Shown here in pieces: positions 30,807 through 41,182 of a stretch of 64,000 nt of DNA. Below the pieces are notes generated by a model. It was given only the letters and a program-made list of their open reading frames with translations, was not told where the DNA came from and searched no databases. Source of the stretch: JBAXEO01 sp963789515 (lineage in GTDB: Bacteria; Actinomycetota; Coriobacteriia; Anaerosomatales; JAAXUF01); contig CAWBKW010000004.1 in the NCBI GenBank assembly GCA_963789515.1, positions 516,031 to 580,030 on the forward strand. The letters run 5' to 3'. How positions within the stretch are numbered: the first letter of the stretch is position 1; every line of letters starts with the position of its first letter. Both the position numbers and the translations under genes were made by a program.

Positions 30807-33374
30807 TTACGGAGACTTCAGCCGAAACAGCTGGCTCCCAACACTTGCCGGAACTGTGACGGAAATTTGGCCGGCGTTGGTGATGGTGGATTGCGCGACG
30901 GGAGACCAGGAATTCGGAAGCAAGAGGTTCGTGTTTTCCTGAAGTTGGAAGCCAGATGCGCCCGCGGGCCACGAGACGATCACAAACGCATTGGACCGCG
31001 TGATGCTTAGTGAAGGCGCAACCGCATCCCCGTAAAGGCGGGCCACTTGGGGACGCATCGCGCCATTGACCGTGGGGAAGCTGCCGCCGATGAGGATGTT
31101 GCCGTCCGGTTGCAAGGCCATAGAATAAACCCCCGCATAATAAGTCCCCGCAGAATACCAGCCACCAAATGTGCCGGGATTGAAACTGCTGTCCAGACTG
31201 CCATCGGCGTTACGCCGCGCAATCCCGTATGTGTAGTAGTCGTAGATGTTTGTGCCATTCAAATTGTAGAAAGTACCACCAGTGAGCACCTTCCCGTCCG
31301 GCTGCGAGGCGACCGAACGTAGCTCCCCGTTCAATGTTGCGCCCGGATTGAAACTCCTGTCCAGATTCCCATTGGCCTGGAGGCGGGCCACCTGATTGCG
31401 GCTTGCGCCGTGGACGGTGGAGAATCCCCCGCCGATGATCACCTTGCCATCCGACTGCAAGGCAATGGAGGAAACTCCAACATATCCGGGAACCGAATTG
31501 AAACTGCTATCGTAACTCCCATCGGCATTGAGCCGGGCAAGGATGTAATTCGTTTCATTGAATAAAAGGCTGCCACCGATCAGCACCTTGCCATCCGGTT
31601 GCAGCGCGAAGGAGTACACCGACATGTAACTAGCAGGAAAGTTTGTGGCGGGCAGGAAACTGTTGTCACGGCTGCCGTCGGCATTGAACCGGCCAAGGAA
31701 GTAGCGATGGATGTATTGGGTATCCTCTCCCGCGTACATCGGCCAGACAACGGTTATGTAGGCGCCGCCGATGAGCACTTTGCCATCCGGTTGCACCAGG
31801 ATGTCCGTGGCCTCGGGAAAAGCCGGATCACAAGTGTACCAAGGTGGACACCCGTTGCCAGGGTTGAGCGGGGTCAGGTCTGGATGAAAACCATAGTCCA
31901 GACTTCCGTTGGTGTTGAGCCGGGCCACGCAGTTGCAGTTCGTGCCATTGACGCTGTTGAACGAACCACCGAGGAGCACCTTGCCATCCGCCTGCAACGC
32001 TATCGCATGGACCGCGCCATTCACGCCTGTCCCCGGGTCGAACGTGCGGTCCAGACTGCCGTTGGCGTTGAGGCGGGCAATCCCGTTGCGGTTTGTGCCT
32101 TGGACGCTGTCGAAGGAGCCGCCGAGGAGCACCTTGCCGTCCGGTTGCACCACGACGGACCTAACTTGGTTGCTGATTTCTTCGCCAGGATCGAAACTAA
32201 CATCGAGACTGCCAGCGGCATTCAGCGCCGCAATGTAGTTGCGGATTGTTCCGCGGATGCCGGTGAAGGCCCCCCCAAGCAAGACCCTCCCGTCCGGCTG
32301 CACTGCGACTGCCAAAACATCGCTGTCAGCACCCTTGGACAGGCTGAAACCGCCATCGAGCGAGCCGTCGGCGTTGAGCCGGGCAAGATTGATGGAGTTG
32401 GTGACATTGACGGCGAACGTGCCGCCAACGATCACCTTGCCATCGCCCTGCACAGCAAGAGAGTTAACCGCGAAATAGTCCGTGAGATAGTTGGCTGTAA
32501 GCACCGTGCCGGGACTGAAACTGCCATCCAAACTCCCATTGGCGTTGAGCCGGGCGACGCCATTGCAGTTCGTTCCATTCATCGCCGTGAAACCGCCGCC
32601 GATGACAATCTTTCCATCCGCCTGCAAGGCCAGGGAAGCAACCCAAGAGGAGTTTGGGCCTGTGCCAGGATTGAAACTGCCATCCAGACTGCCGTTGGCC
32701 TCGAGCCGGGTGACGTGGTTTCGGTTCGTGCCATTGACCGACTGGAAACCGCCTGCGATGAGCACCTTCCCATCAGGTTGAACCGCGATCGCATAAACAG
32801 GGAAAGTGCCCAAGCCGGGATTGAAACCGCTGTCCAACGTGCCGTTGGCATTGAGCCGGGCAATCCCGTTGCGCTCCGCCCCGTTGATCGTGGTGAAATT
32901 GCCGCCGATGAGCACCTTGCCATCCGATTGAACGGCGATCGAATAGACGACTTCATATCCGTCGACCACGTCCATAGTCGCGGAGAAGGTGGGGTCCAAA
33001 CTCCCGTCGGCATTGAGTCGAAAAACGCCCGAATAATTGCCCACCAGCACCTTGCCATCCGCCTGCAGCACTAAACAGAAAACTCCGCCCGGTAGCGCAG
33101 CGGGATTGAAGCTGCTGTCGCCACTCCCGTCCGCGTTTAGTCGCGCAATATCCCGGCGCGGCAGGCCTTTCACCGCCGTGAACCAGCCGCCAATGATCAC
33201 CTTTCCATCCGGTTGCAGCGCGAGGGCGGTCACCTGATCGTTGACGCCCGAGCCGGGATCAAAGGAGAGGTCCACGTCCCCAGGCGCACCGTGCAAGTGA
33301 AAACAGAGGGGGCTCAGTTGCAGCAGCAAACTGCCCGCGAGAATGATTGTCCTGACCAAGTCCAGTTTTTTCAT
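30807..33374 (-). CDS. Delta-60 repeat secreted protein, copy 2, intact
   Basis: An uninterrupted 855-residue protein from ATG 33374. The signal peptide (VRTIILAGSLLLQLSPLCF) leads into GDVDLSFDPGSGVNDQVTAL. About 14 delta-60 repeats follow (ALQPDGKVIIGGWFTAVKG, IARLNANGTLDSGFNPGLG, VVQPDGKVLLGGSFDSVQG). The last part, SLSITRSNAFVIVSWPAGAS through ISVTVPASVGSQLFRLKSP, is the fibronectin-like C-terminal domain. The gene is a tandem duplicate of 28336-30726: signal peptides, first repeat and the ~80-base spacer upstream are nearly the same. Absence of frameshifts over 2.5 kb shows that indels are not uniformly spread in the window. Confidence 0.9.
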   Translation of the reverse strand: MKKLDLVRTIILAGSLLLQLSPLCFHLHGAPGDVDLSFDPGSGVNDQVTALALQPDGKVIIGGWFTAVKGLPRRDIARLNADGSGDSSFNPAALPGGVFCLVLQADGKVLVGNYSGVFRLNADGSLDPTFSATMDVVDGYEVVYSIAVQSDGKVLIGGNFTTINGAERNGIARLNANGTLDSGFNPGLGTFPVYAIAVQPDGKVLIAGGFQSVNGTNRNHVTRLEANGSLDGSFNPGTGPNSSWVASLALQADGKIVIGGGFTAMNGTNCNGVARLNANGSLDGSFSPGTVLTANYLTDYFAVNSLAVQGDGKVIVGGTFAVNVTNSINLARLNADGSLDGGFSLSKGADSDVLAVAVQPDGRVLLGGAFTGIRGTIRNYIAALNAAGSLDVSFDPGEEISNQVRSVVVQPDGKVLLGGSFDSVQGTNRNGIARLNANGSLDRTFDPGTGVNGAVHAIALQADGKVLLGGSFNSVNGTNCNCVARLNTNGSLDYGFHPDLTPLNPGNGCPPWYTCDPAFPEATDILVQPDGKVLIGGAYITVVWPMYAGEDTQYIHRYFLGRFNADGSRDNSFLPATNFPASYMSVYSFALQPDGKVLIGGSLLFNETNYILARLNADGSYDSSFNSVPGYVGVSSIALQSDGKVIIGGGFSTVHGASRNQVARLQANGNLDRSFNPGATLNGELRSVASQPDGKVLTGGTFYNLNGTNIYDYYTYGIARRNADGSLDSSFNPGTFGGWYSAGTYYAGVYSMALQPDGNILIGGSFPTVNGAMRPQVARLYGDAVAPSLSITRSNAFVIVSWPAGASGFQLQENTNLLLPNSWSPVAQSTITNAGQISVTVPASVGSQLFRLKSP

Positions 33375-33388
33375 AAAAATGTGCTTTC

Positions 33389-33429
33389 AACCAGTCATGC
33401 GGATTCGGCGGTCAAAACCCCTCAAATAG
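33389..33429 (-). promoter_or_regulatory. Shared upstream element, copy B (delta-60 gene 2)
   Basis: Nearly identical to copy A at 30741-30780, starting 15 bases upstream of the start codon of the intact delta-60 gene. The core CCGCATGACTGGTTGAAAG and GAGGGGTTTTGACCGCC are both kept. Confidence 0.4.
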
Positions 33430-33455
33430 TTTTCCGGGTAGGGGTTCATTGATAT

Positions 33456-33590
33456 CTAGGGCGACCTGAGCCGAAACAGCTTGCTCCCAACACTTGCCGG
33501 AACTGTAACGGAAATGTGGCCGGCGTTGGTGCTGGCGGGCTGCGCGACTGCAACCCAGGCATGCGAAGTGAGGCTCGCACTCTCCTGAAG
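33456..33590 (-). pseudogene. C-terminal remnant of a third delta-60 gene
   Basis: LQESASLTSHAWVAVAQPAS and TNAGHISVTVPASVGSKLFR, then LRSP and stop, match the end of the intact delta-60 protein (TNAGQISVTVPASVGSQLFR, LKSP). Upstream of ~33590 the similarity stops. The spacing from this stop to the next start codon (81 bases) equals that between the two full genes (80 bases), so a gene-plus-spacer unit was duplicated and one copy was later deleted. Confidence 0.75.
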
Positions 33591-33685
33591 CCGGCTCCCT
33601 CGGGACCCGTTGCGTACCGGTTCAACAAAGAGAGCGGCAGCTTGCGCCGCCGCTCCCTGGTGTCCTTCGGCCAAGAGTAGTTCGC

Positions 33686-34150
33686 TTACTGAGTGACGAT
33701 CGTTCCGTCGAACGCACCGGAGGTGTTGCCCGTGACTTGGTCAAGCAAGCGCTGCGAGATCACGGTCCCGCTGGCCTCAGCGAACCGACCCGTTCCACCG
33801 GTAATCGTCAGGATTTCCACAATGGAAACGAGATTGGGCGTACTCGTCGGAGTTGACTGTCCGAGAATGTCAGCGAAGACACGGTCTCCATTGGCGGCAA
33901 TGAATTCAACGGACCCGATTCCCACGCGGGTCAAGAGGTTAACCTCAGCATCGTAAGTCATCGTGAATTTACCAAGATGTGTGCCGTTTCCTGTGCCGCT
34001 CCCGGTGACGGCCAACGTGGGGAATTGAACTGCGTGGGTTTCAACGGCTTGGAAGGAGCCTTTAAAGGGCGTTTCCGCCGCCATGGCGCCAGGCAGCGCT
34101 GCCGTCAAGAAGAGGGCTGCCATTTGTAGATAGATGATGCTTTTTTTCAT
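33686..34150 (-). CDS. Small secreted protein with ITGGTGRFAEASG motif
   Basis: ATG 34150, signal peptide LQMAALFLTAALPGAMAA. The 154-residue protein is intact and contains GTGNGTHLGKFTMTYDAEVN, VEFIAANGDRVFADILGQS, and ITGGTGRFAEASGTVIS. This combination is a known type of conserved hypothetical exported protein in several bacterial phyla; no function is established to my knowledge. It is probably a small beta-barrel or beta-sandwich. Element copy C lies ~100-140 bases upstream. Confidence 0.78.
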   Translation of the reverse strand: MKKSIIYLQMAALFLTAALPGAMAAETPFKGSFQAVETHAVQFPTLAVTGSGTGNGTHLGKFTMTYDAEVNLLTRVGIGSVEFIAANGDRVFADILGQSTPTSTPNLVSIVEILTITGGTGRFAEASGTVISQRLLDQVTGNTSGAFDGTIVTQ

Positions 34151-34584
34151 ATTACGTTTTGCTTTCCTGCTGTTTGTTTGTTTTGCGGTCCGACGAAGCC
34201 TTCCCAGGCCGCGTCCGATCCGCGTTTGTGAAAGAGTTCATCCCTTTCAACCAGTCATGCGGATTGGGCGGTCGAAACCCCTCAAATGGTTTTTGTCGTC
34301 TGTGGCGAGCGGACTCGACGCTCCGGAGAAGGACATCACCGGGGGCGTAGCGTGGCGACGCAACGGTGGACCCACAACCTTGGTGTGGTCGATCGCAAAT
34401 ACATCGAAGGGGTTCAGTCGGGAGAGTTGGAAGGGCCGGAAGTGCGGGTATCCGCTCGGCGGAGGGTCCCATCTGACGGTTCTGGCGCAGGCTGAGCCGC
34501 GCTTCCGGGTGGTGGCGGAAGGGAGGAGGGCGCGAGGCTGTTCCGCAAGGGAAGGTTCACGTTGGCGGATTTTGTGTGAGTCGC
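34151..34584. other. Intergenic region carrying element copy C
   Basis: About 430 bases without a supported gene; open frames on both strands have no recognisable protein. The only feature I can support is the shared upstream element at 34249-34289. Confidence 0.5.
34249..34289 (-). promoter_or_regulatory. Shared upstream element, copy C
   Basis: Minus strand: TTGAGGGGTTTCGACC, then GCCCAATCCGCATGACTGG and TTGAAAGG. It matches copies A and B at all but a few positions although the downstream gene (33686-34150) is unrelated to delta-60 proteins. Confidence 0.4.
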
Positions 34585-35225
34585 TCATGTGCCCGTTCCA
34601 GCGAGGAATTGGCGCATGACATGCTGCCGGCAGCTCAGCCATTCCCGCTTCAGAATGGCGTAAAGATACTCGTCTGTCCATCGGCCCTTGAACCATAGAC
34701 TTTGCTTCAAGTGCGCCTCGCGACGCATCCCCAGGCGTTCCAGCAGACGCCACGCTGCCGTGTTCCGTGGGTCCGTGTCGGTGCACACACGATGCAGGCC
34801 CAACTCCTCAAAAGCCATAGTTGAGCAGAGTCGCGGTCGCCTCCATCGCGAAACCCTTGCCGTGAAAACGCTGCGCGAGGGTGATGCCGATGGTGGCCTG
34901 CCGTGGATCTTCAAGGTGAATCTTGAGGGCGCAGTCGCCAATGAGAGAGGGTCGGTTTGAGAGTGATCGCGATCTGAAGCCATTGACCCGGCGGGAACGG
35001 CCCTCGCGACTGTTGCTCCTCGAGAAAAGCGACTGCCGCTTTCTTGGTAAATGCTTCCCAACCCTGAAATCGGGCGATCCTGGAATCGTTGCGATAGGCC
35101 ATGAACATTTTCAGGTCGGTGGTCCGCATGCGACGAAGAACCAATTGCGGCGACTCGATCCAGAGTATCGCTGTGGATTTAGATTTGTGATGCACGGCGC
35201 GGGTTTGCCCAAGGACGCGCCTCAC
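34585..35225 (-). CDS. GNAT N-acetyltransferase (RimJ/RimL-like), frameshifted
   Basis: Cytoplasmic acetyl-CoA-dependent acetyltransferase; substrate unknown. The protein reads WIESPQLVLRRMRTTDLKMF and NDSRIARFQGWEAF, then DCALKIHLEDPRQATIGITL, the acetyl-CoA loop QRFHGKGFAMEAT, and YGFEELGLHRVCTDTDPRNT, AAWRLLERLGMRREAHLKQS. The start is uncertain; a GTG at 35225 keeps the whole N-terminal strand. Two breaks occur. Near 34820 the run GGCTTTTGAG needs one T fewer to give YGFEELG, a clear homopolymer insertion. Near 34950 the frame shifts once more. Confidence 0.8.
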
Positions 35226-35294
35226 TGACGGCGGGTCAAACGCGTCCAGTACGAAAAGGAGACGTAACTCCCGCCGGCTAGTGGAGGCGCATTG

Positions 35295-35870
35295 TTAGCC
35301 GTCCCCATTTCGATCCTTGCGAAGTCGCTTGGTCATCGTTGTGTCGGAGAACAACCGTCCGTCAAACTTGAACATCTCAGCCACCTCGCCAACTTTTGTA
35401 AATCCGGCTCGCAGATAGAGCCGTATTGCAGGCCCATTTGTGGACAGCACATGCAAATCAAGCCATTCCAGCCCAGTGTTCGCCAACGCCCACTCGGTAG
35501 CGTGCGACAGCAACGATGCGCCAAGACCAAGCCTGCGGTGATTGCGATCCACCCCCATGCCAAGCAAGCAGCGGTGCTCTGCAAAGCTTACAGGATGGGA
35601 CCAGAGATCGATATGTCCCACGATTTGGCGATCTGAGGCGCGGGCGACCCATGCTCGTCGCCAGCCCGGAGAGCCAACGGGAACGTTTAGTCCAACTCGG
35701 AAGGACTCCTCTTTGTCGGCTGGAAACCGTGACTCACTTTGCGATCGAGGCATGAAATACCCGTTTTCTCCCTTGCCATTGTCAGACCGATGATCGTTCA
35801 GATACAGGAAGAACCCGTCACACCCTGTTTCATCAAGCGGCTCAATGATTATGCCGCGGGTCAGTTGCAT
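35295..35870 (-). CDS. GNAT N-acetyltransferase, intact
   Basis: A 191-residue protein from ATG 35870. Family features are GWRRAWVARASDRQIVGHID, the strand LLGMGVDRNHRRLGLGASLL with the acetyl-CoA pyrophosphate-binding RRLGLG, and LDLHVLSTNGPAIRLYLRAG followed by FTKVGEV. The frame is clean. It lies 69 bases upstream of the second acetyltransferase on the same strand; substrate unknown. Confidence 0.85.
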   Translation of the reverse strand: MQLTRGIIIEPLDETGCDGFFLYLNDHRSDNGKGENGYFMPRSQSESRFPADKEESFRVGLNVPVGSPGWRRAWVARASDRQIVGHIDLWSHPVSFAEHRCLLGMGVDRNHRRLGLGASLLSHATEWALANTGLEWLDLHVLSTNGPAIRLYLRAGFTKVGEVAEMFKFDGRLFSDTTMTKRLRKDRNGDG

Positions 35871-35932
35871 GACGTTTTACTCGTGTTGGTCCCCGGGTCC
35901 CGAGTCGCTCTCAATCAGCACCCGCGCCTCGC

Positions 35933-35989
35933 TCAGGACCGGGCTCTGGCTTCATGGAATAGTTCGATGAGTTGGTCTGCGTTCGCTAT
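35933..35989 (-). pseudogene. N-terminal remnant of a kinase-TPR paralogue
   Basis: Nineteen codons read ANADQLIELFHEARARS then stop. They match the start of the kinase at 41090 (ANADQLIELFHQAKARP). The expected start ATG is ATA here. It lies 27 bases past the end of the kinase-TPR gene, so it probably marks a lost tandem kinase copy. Confidence 0.65.
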
Positions 35990-36016
35990 ATTTGTCCCTT
36001 AAGGGCTGCATTCCAT

Positions 36017-39000
36017 TCAATTCAACTCACTAAGCTTCTTGCTCCATTCGGCCGCTTTATCCGATTGACCCTTGGCTTCGTAGAGCTGCACCAGCCGCTG
36101 TAGGTTCTCCTTCACCCGCACCTTGCCGACGGCGGGAATTTTGTCCTCCCGCTGCTTCATGCCTTCGTAACCGGAGAGGAGCAACGGCTCGGCTTCGGCG
36201 TATTTCTTCTGTCCCAGCAGACTGCCGCCGAGCATGTTCCGCGCGTTGAAGGTCAGCCAGTCGTCGGGACGTTGCTTTTCGCGCAGGGCCAGGCACTCGC
36301 GGGCCAGCGGTTCGGCCTCGGCAAACTTTCTCTCAGCAAGCAAGGCACTGACGCTTCGGGCCAGTGCAGCATAATCCCGGTAGGGAAAGCCCGATTGGTA
36401 AAGCTCCATTCGGGAGGCGTAATCCTTTTTCTGTTTCTCATCTTGGAGCAAGGCGATGGCCTCTTGTTGAACACGGATGGCCTGCGAAAACTGGCCCACC
36501 CCCGCGTGCGCGGCGGCCAACGTGTCGAGGATCAACGCAGCTTTCCGGTCCGTGCCCGCAACCGCCTTTTCGGCCAAAGTCAAGGCGACTGGCCCGTCCC
36601 GGAGTTCTGGAGTAGCAGCGGTTGCCAGCCTCCAAGCAATTTCATTCAGGGTATAAGCGTTGGCGTGCTCGGCCGCTTCGAGAAAGAGGGTTTTGGCTTC
36701 GGCAATATTGCCCTGACGACCGAGCACCTCGGCTAGGTTTTTCAACGCTTCGGCTGCGTCAGGGCTGCCGTTGCCGGATAGTTTCTTGTGGAGCGCGAAC
36801 GATTCGCGCGCTGTGGCTTCGGCTTCGGCGAGCCTGGCTTGATCGCGGAGAACGGAGGTCAAGTAGTCCAAGGCCCGGGCAACCTCGGTATGTTCATTGC
36901 CGTGAAGCTTCCGGCGGATCGCCAGCGCCTCGCGTGCCGTGGTTTCAGCCTCGGTGAGTTTCCCTTGGTCGCTGAGGAAAACGGCGAATTGCAGGAGGGA
37001 ATTAGCCGCTTCAGGACTATCGTTTCCGTGGACTCTTCGGCGCGACGCCAGTTCCTCGCGATACAGGATTTCAGCCTCAGCCAGCTTGCCTTGCGCGCAG
37101 AGGAGTCTGACGAGTTGCGATCTAAGTGCCGCATCGTTGGGAACGATCGCGATGGCCTGGCGATACTCCACCGCGGCGGCATCGGGTCGGCCCGCGCGTT
37201 CCAGCATGCCTGCCAGCGTCGAAATGGTAAACACTTCCTCCTGGCGGTAGAAGGCGTACTGCGGCACATCGGCAGCCAGCACCGCATACAGGTCGATGGC
37301 CGCTCGGTAGTGACGCACGGCCTCATCCGTTCGTCCGAGCACGTTTACGACGTCTCCTATTAGCCGGTGGCTGAACGCCTGTTCCTGCCGGAAGTAAGGC
37401 TGAGCAGGGAAATCGCGGGCCCCCCTCTCAAAAACCTGCAAGGCTTTCAGAAGGACCTGCTCAGCCTGGTCCGGCCGGCTGGTGTTCTGTAGTGACTGCC
37501 CGAGCTGCCATTGGCTGTGTCCCAGTCCCTCGCGATAGTCGCTGCGCGCTGGGTTCTTCGCCACCAATTGTTCAAGTACAGCGACGGCCTCGCGCGCCAC
37601 CGGCTCGGCTTCAGCCGCCTTTCCTTCATCGCGGAGAAGAACGGCCAAATCGCCAAGCGCCGCGGCCACGTCCGGATGCTCGTTGCCCAGCAGTTTTCGG
37701 TTCATCGCCACCGTCTCGCGATAGAGTTTCTCTGCTTCTTGTTGGCGACCGCTCTTGGTCAGCAGTTCAACCAACTTCTTCTGGTAGGCGGGCACCATGG
37801 GAAAGTCCGCCAGCAATGATTCATAAAGACCGATGGCCTGGCCATAGGCTTCCTTGGCTTTTTCGATTTCTCCCTTTTGCTGATAGGCATTCCCCTGTTT
37901 GAAACATGCGGATGCCTTCCCGGACCTTTCCCCGGGTCCGGCAGTCCCAAGAGGGCCGCCGCCTCAGCCTGACGCTCGCGGAGATCGTTCTGCGGCACGT
38001 CCTCCATCGAGCCGATGGATTTATAGAACCAATTGCGGGCCTCTGCTTGGTTATCCAGTTGCCAGCGGACCATGGCACCATAAAACCCTTCCCAACCGCT
38101 GAACTCCAACCCAGGGCCGCAAGAACTTGCTCCTTCTTCCTAAACGCCCACAGGCACTTTTCCCAATCGCCGGCGTTGTAGTAGCTCTCGATCAGGCCCT
38201 GCCAGCGGTGTACGGCGATGTGGTTGGGCTGCGTCTCCGCCTCCTTCTTCGCCAGTTCGACTGCCGAGTCTGGATGCTTTCGCCACAGCTCCTGGGCCTT
38301 GCCGAGTTCGGCCTCGGCCTCTTGCTTCCGGCCGTCATTCCGCAGGAGAATCCCCAGTTTGTTGTGGGTGCGGGCGAGTTCACGCCAATAATCCGGCACC
38401 CTCGGATTAGCGGTCGTCAACTTTTCGCAACGGTCGATCGCTCGGTGATAAAGCTTCTCCAGCTCCTGCAATTGTCCCGTGTTCCGCAGCAGATAGACTA
38501 GCTGCGCTTGACTCTGCAGCAAGTCCACTTGGTATCGATCCACCGTGGGAAAGTCGGCCACGAGCCTTTCGTTAACAGCCAGGGCTTGGCGGTACGCTTC
38601 TTCCGCGTCGTGGGGGCGTGCCGTTTGCACCAATCGGCCGAGTTCGGTCAGCGTGGCCGCGAATTCCCGGCGGTAGTCCGGCACCGCGGGGAAGTCGCGA
38701 ACCAGCGGCTCCAGCACGGCCAAGGCTTTGCGGTAAGCCACTTCGGCTTCTGGGAGTCGGTTGGAGTCGCGCAGGACGAAAGCCAGGCCCCTGTAGCAGC
38801 CGGAGAGTGCATGCCGGTTGTCGGCGTCGGCAGGAGACTCCGCCGCTAACTTTTCCAAAATCTCTCTCGCCTGAATATAGAGCTCTTCCGCTTCGCCGTA
38901 ATTGCCGATATCCGCCCTCAGGAAATTGGCCAGATGGCCATACGCACGCCCCAAATCGGCACGATAACCAAGTAGGTCAGGATGCTCGGCTGCGAGCTTC

Positions 39001-41090
39001 ACCAGGACTTGCAGGCCTCGCCGGTAGACCTGCTCCCCCTCAGCTCTACGCCCACTGGAATTGAGAAGACCGGCCAGACCAGTGTAAGCCTGAACGAAGT
39101 GCTCCTCGTACTCGCGCACACTAGGATGCTCGATCAGCAGTTGCTCCGCGATCTCGAAAGCCCTGTGGAGGTTCGTGCTTGCCGATTCCCATTGGCCAGC
39201 ACCCCTCAGCAATTCACCACTGAGCGTGTACATGGGGACGAGGTCGCTCCGGAACCCGGGGAGGCTCGGGTTTTCACGGGCAAGCTTTTCCCACAGGGTG
39301 GCGATCTTCTGCAGCGTCAGCAGGGCATTGACCGGGTCCGTTGGTGTGCGCGTAACTTGGTGAAGCCCCTTCGATCCTTTGAAAAACCCGGCCAACCGCT
39401 TGGGATACTCCGTGTTGTCAGGGTGGTCGGCAACGAGCTTCTCTGCGATTCGGAAGCTTGCCGAAAGAGCGGACACTGCGTCGTCGTTGCGGTCCAGTCC
39501 TTGGTAGATCATACAGAGACGTCCAAAGAGCGCCGCCATCTCGGCCTGGATCTCCGGATCGTCGCTCTTTTGTTGGAGAAAGCCTTCGTAGTATTGGCGG
39601 GCAGCTTCGAGGAGTTGCATACGCAGAGGCTGCAACCCTGGCGCTTCAAGCAGTGTGCTCTCGCTGGCCAGCGTGAAATAGTCGTCAACGGCCTTGCGGG
39701 CCTTTTGCAGGTTTGCTTCGGCGTGCGCGCGCTGCCTCTCGGCCTCGGCACGCTGCTCAGCTTCGGCCGCGCGGGCCGCCTCAGCGACACGTTCGGCCCG
39801 CGTCGCCCGCACCGCCTGCAGCGTGCTCCCTAACACGCCGAGCCCAAGCACCATGATGAGCCCTGCCGCCGCCGCGAACCCGAACTTGTGGCGCCGCACG
39901 CTCTTCTGGAACTCGTACCACCGGCTGGGCGGACAGGCCGTGACCGGCTCGTTGTCCAAATGGCGCTGCAGGTCCATCGCCAGGGCGTTCGCCGTTTCGT
40001 ACCGGCGCGTCCGGTCCTTCTCCAGCGCCTTCATCACAACCCAATCGAGATCGCCGCGCACCAGGTGAATGAGTTTGGGCGCGTCGGTGTGGCGGTGTTT
40101 GGCCGTGGTGGTCAGGTCCGCGGCCAGCATCGTGCTCAGCCGCGTCGAGGGCCGGACCGGTTCCTTCTCTCGAATGATCCGGCGCATCGCATCCAGCCCG
40201 GCAGCCATCAACTCCTTGGCGTCAAACGGCGTCTGGCCCGCGAGCAATTCGTAGAGCAGCACTCCGAGCGAGTAGATGTCCGTGCGCGTGTCAATGTCCA
40301 GGCTCGTCATCTCCGCCTGCTCCGGACTCATGTAGGCGGGGGTGCCGATGAATTGCTCGAACGCCGTGAAGACCGTCTTGTCCGTCAGATGCCCGATCGT
40401 GGCTTTGGCGATGCCGAAATCAATCACCTTGGGCACCGCCGTGCGCTCGTCCTGCGTCACCAGAATGTTCGACGGCTTGATGTCGCGGTGGATGATGCCC
40501 TTCTGATGCGCGTGCTGGATGGCGTGACAGACCTGGATAAACAGGTCCAGTCGCTCGGCGGTGGAGAGATTCTTCTGGTCGCAGTAGTCGGTGATTTTAA
40601 TGCCCCGAACCAATTCCATGACGAAGTAGGGCCGGCCCGTCTCCGTCGCGCCGGCATCGAAGACTTTGGCAATGTTCGCATGGTCCATCATGGCCAACGC
40701 CTGGCGCTCGGCTTCAAAGCGGGCCACCACCTGCTTGGTGTCCATCCCCAGCTTGATCACTTTGAACGCCACGCGGCGGCGTACCGGCTCTTCCTGCTCC
40801 GCCATGTACACCACGCCGCAGCCGCCTTCGCCGATTTTCTGGAGCAGCTTGTAGTGGCCGATCTTGTCGCCGGGCTTCTCGGTGAGCAGGGTAACCGGAG
40901 GAAGCACCTGGGTGTGCTTCAGAAAGTCGGATTCGCCTTCGTCAGCGTCCGCTTCCAGCAGTGAAACAATTTGCTCCTTTAACGCCGCGTCGTCCCGGCA
41001 GGCCTCGGCCAGGAACCGCTCTCGCTCCGCGCCTGCCGGCCGGGCCTTGGCTTGGTGGAACAGTTCGATGAGTTGGTCTGCGTTCGCCAT
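36017..41090 (-). CDS. Membrane serine/threonine protein kinase with long TPR tail, frameshifted
   Basis: Hanks-type kinase of the kind linked to ECF sigma factors in Verrucomicrobiota and Planctomycetes. The start is ATG 41090 (ANADQLIELFHQAKARPAG). The kinase domain spans about residues 80-390, with the loop IGEGGCGVVYMAE, lysine in VAFKVIK, catalytic IIHRDIKPSNIL, DFGIAKA and GTPAYMSPEQAE, all intact. A transmembrane helix (FAAAAGLIMVLGLGVLGSTL) is followed by a coiled segment rich in Ala/Glu/Arg, then ~1,200 residues of TPR repeats. The last third is of the kinesin-light-chain type (ALAIRRKLHGNEHTEVARAL). Two breaks near 38100 and 37905 split the frame, but the repeats continue across them, so I take it as one ~1,690-residue protein. 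The alternative is two genes, 37821-41090 and 36017-37816. Confidence 0.85.
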
Positions 41091-41120
41091 AATTAATTGA
41101 TGAAGGCGCTTTGTCCTTCA

Positions 41121-41160
41121 TCTGTTCATGCGGATTCCAGCCGTCAATCCCCTCAAAATC
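41121..41160 (-). promoter_or_regulatory. Shared upstream element, copy D (kinase gene)
   Basis: Minus strand: TTGAGGGGATTGACGG, CTGGAATCCGCATGAAC, ~30-70 bases upstream of the kinase start. The ends GAGGGG and AATCCGCATGA are shared with copies A-C while the middle varies, as expected for a regulatory site rather than a recent duplication. Confidence 0.4.
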
Positions 41161-41182
41161 TTTGTTGCCTCCAGCGATTCCG

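Noticed and set aside
31599..33074. A ~490-codon open frame antisense to the intact delta-60 gene
   Set aside because: Its periodic sequence is only the reverse reading of the delta-60 repeats. The minus strand has signal peptide, repeats and stop in the right places.
34134..34619. Plus-strand frame of 161 codons over the shared-element region
   Set aside because: It overlaps the start of a well-supported minus-strand gene and translates the regulatory repeat; no domain is visible.
36017..37816. A separate TPR protein starting at 37816
   Set aside because: The apparent start lies inside a TPR unit, and the repeats continue across the breaks at 37905 and 38100 into the kinase gene, so one long protein is more likely. 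The two-gene reading cannot be excluded.
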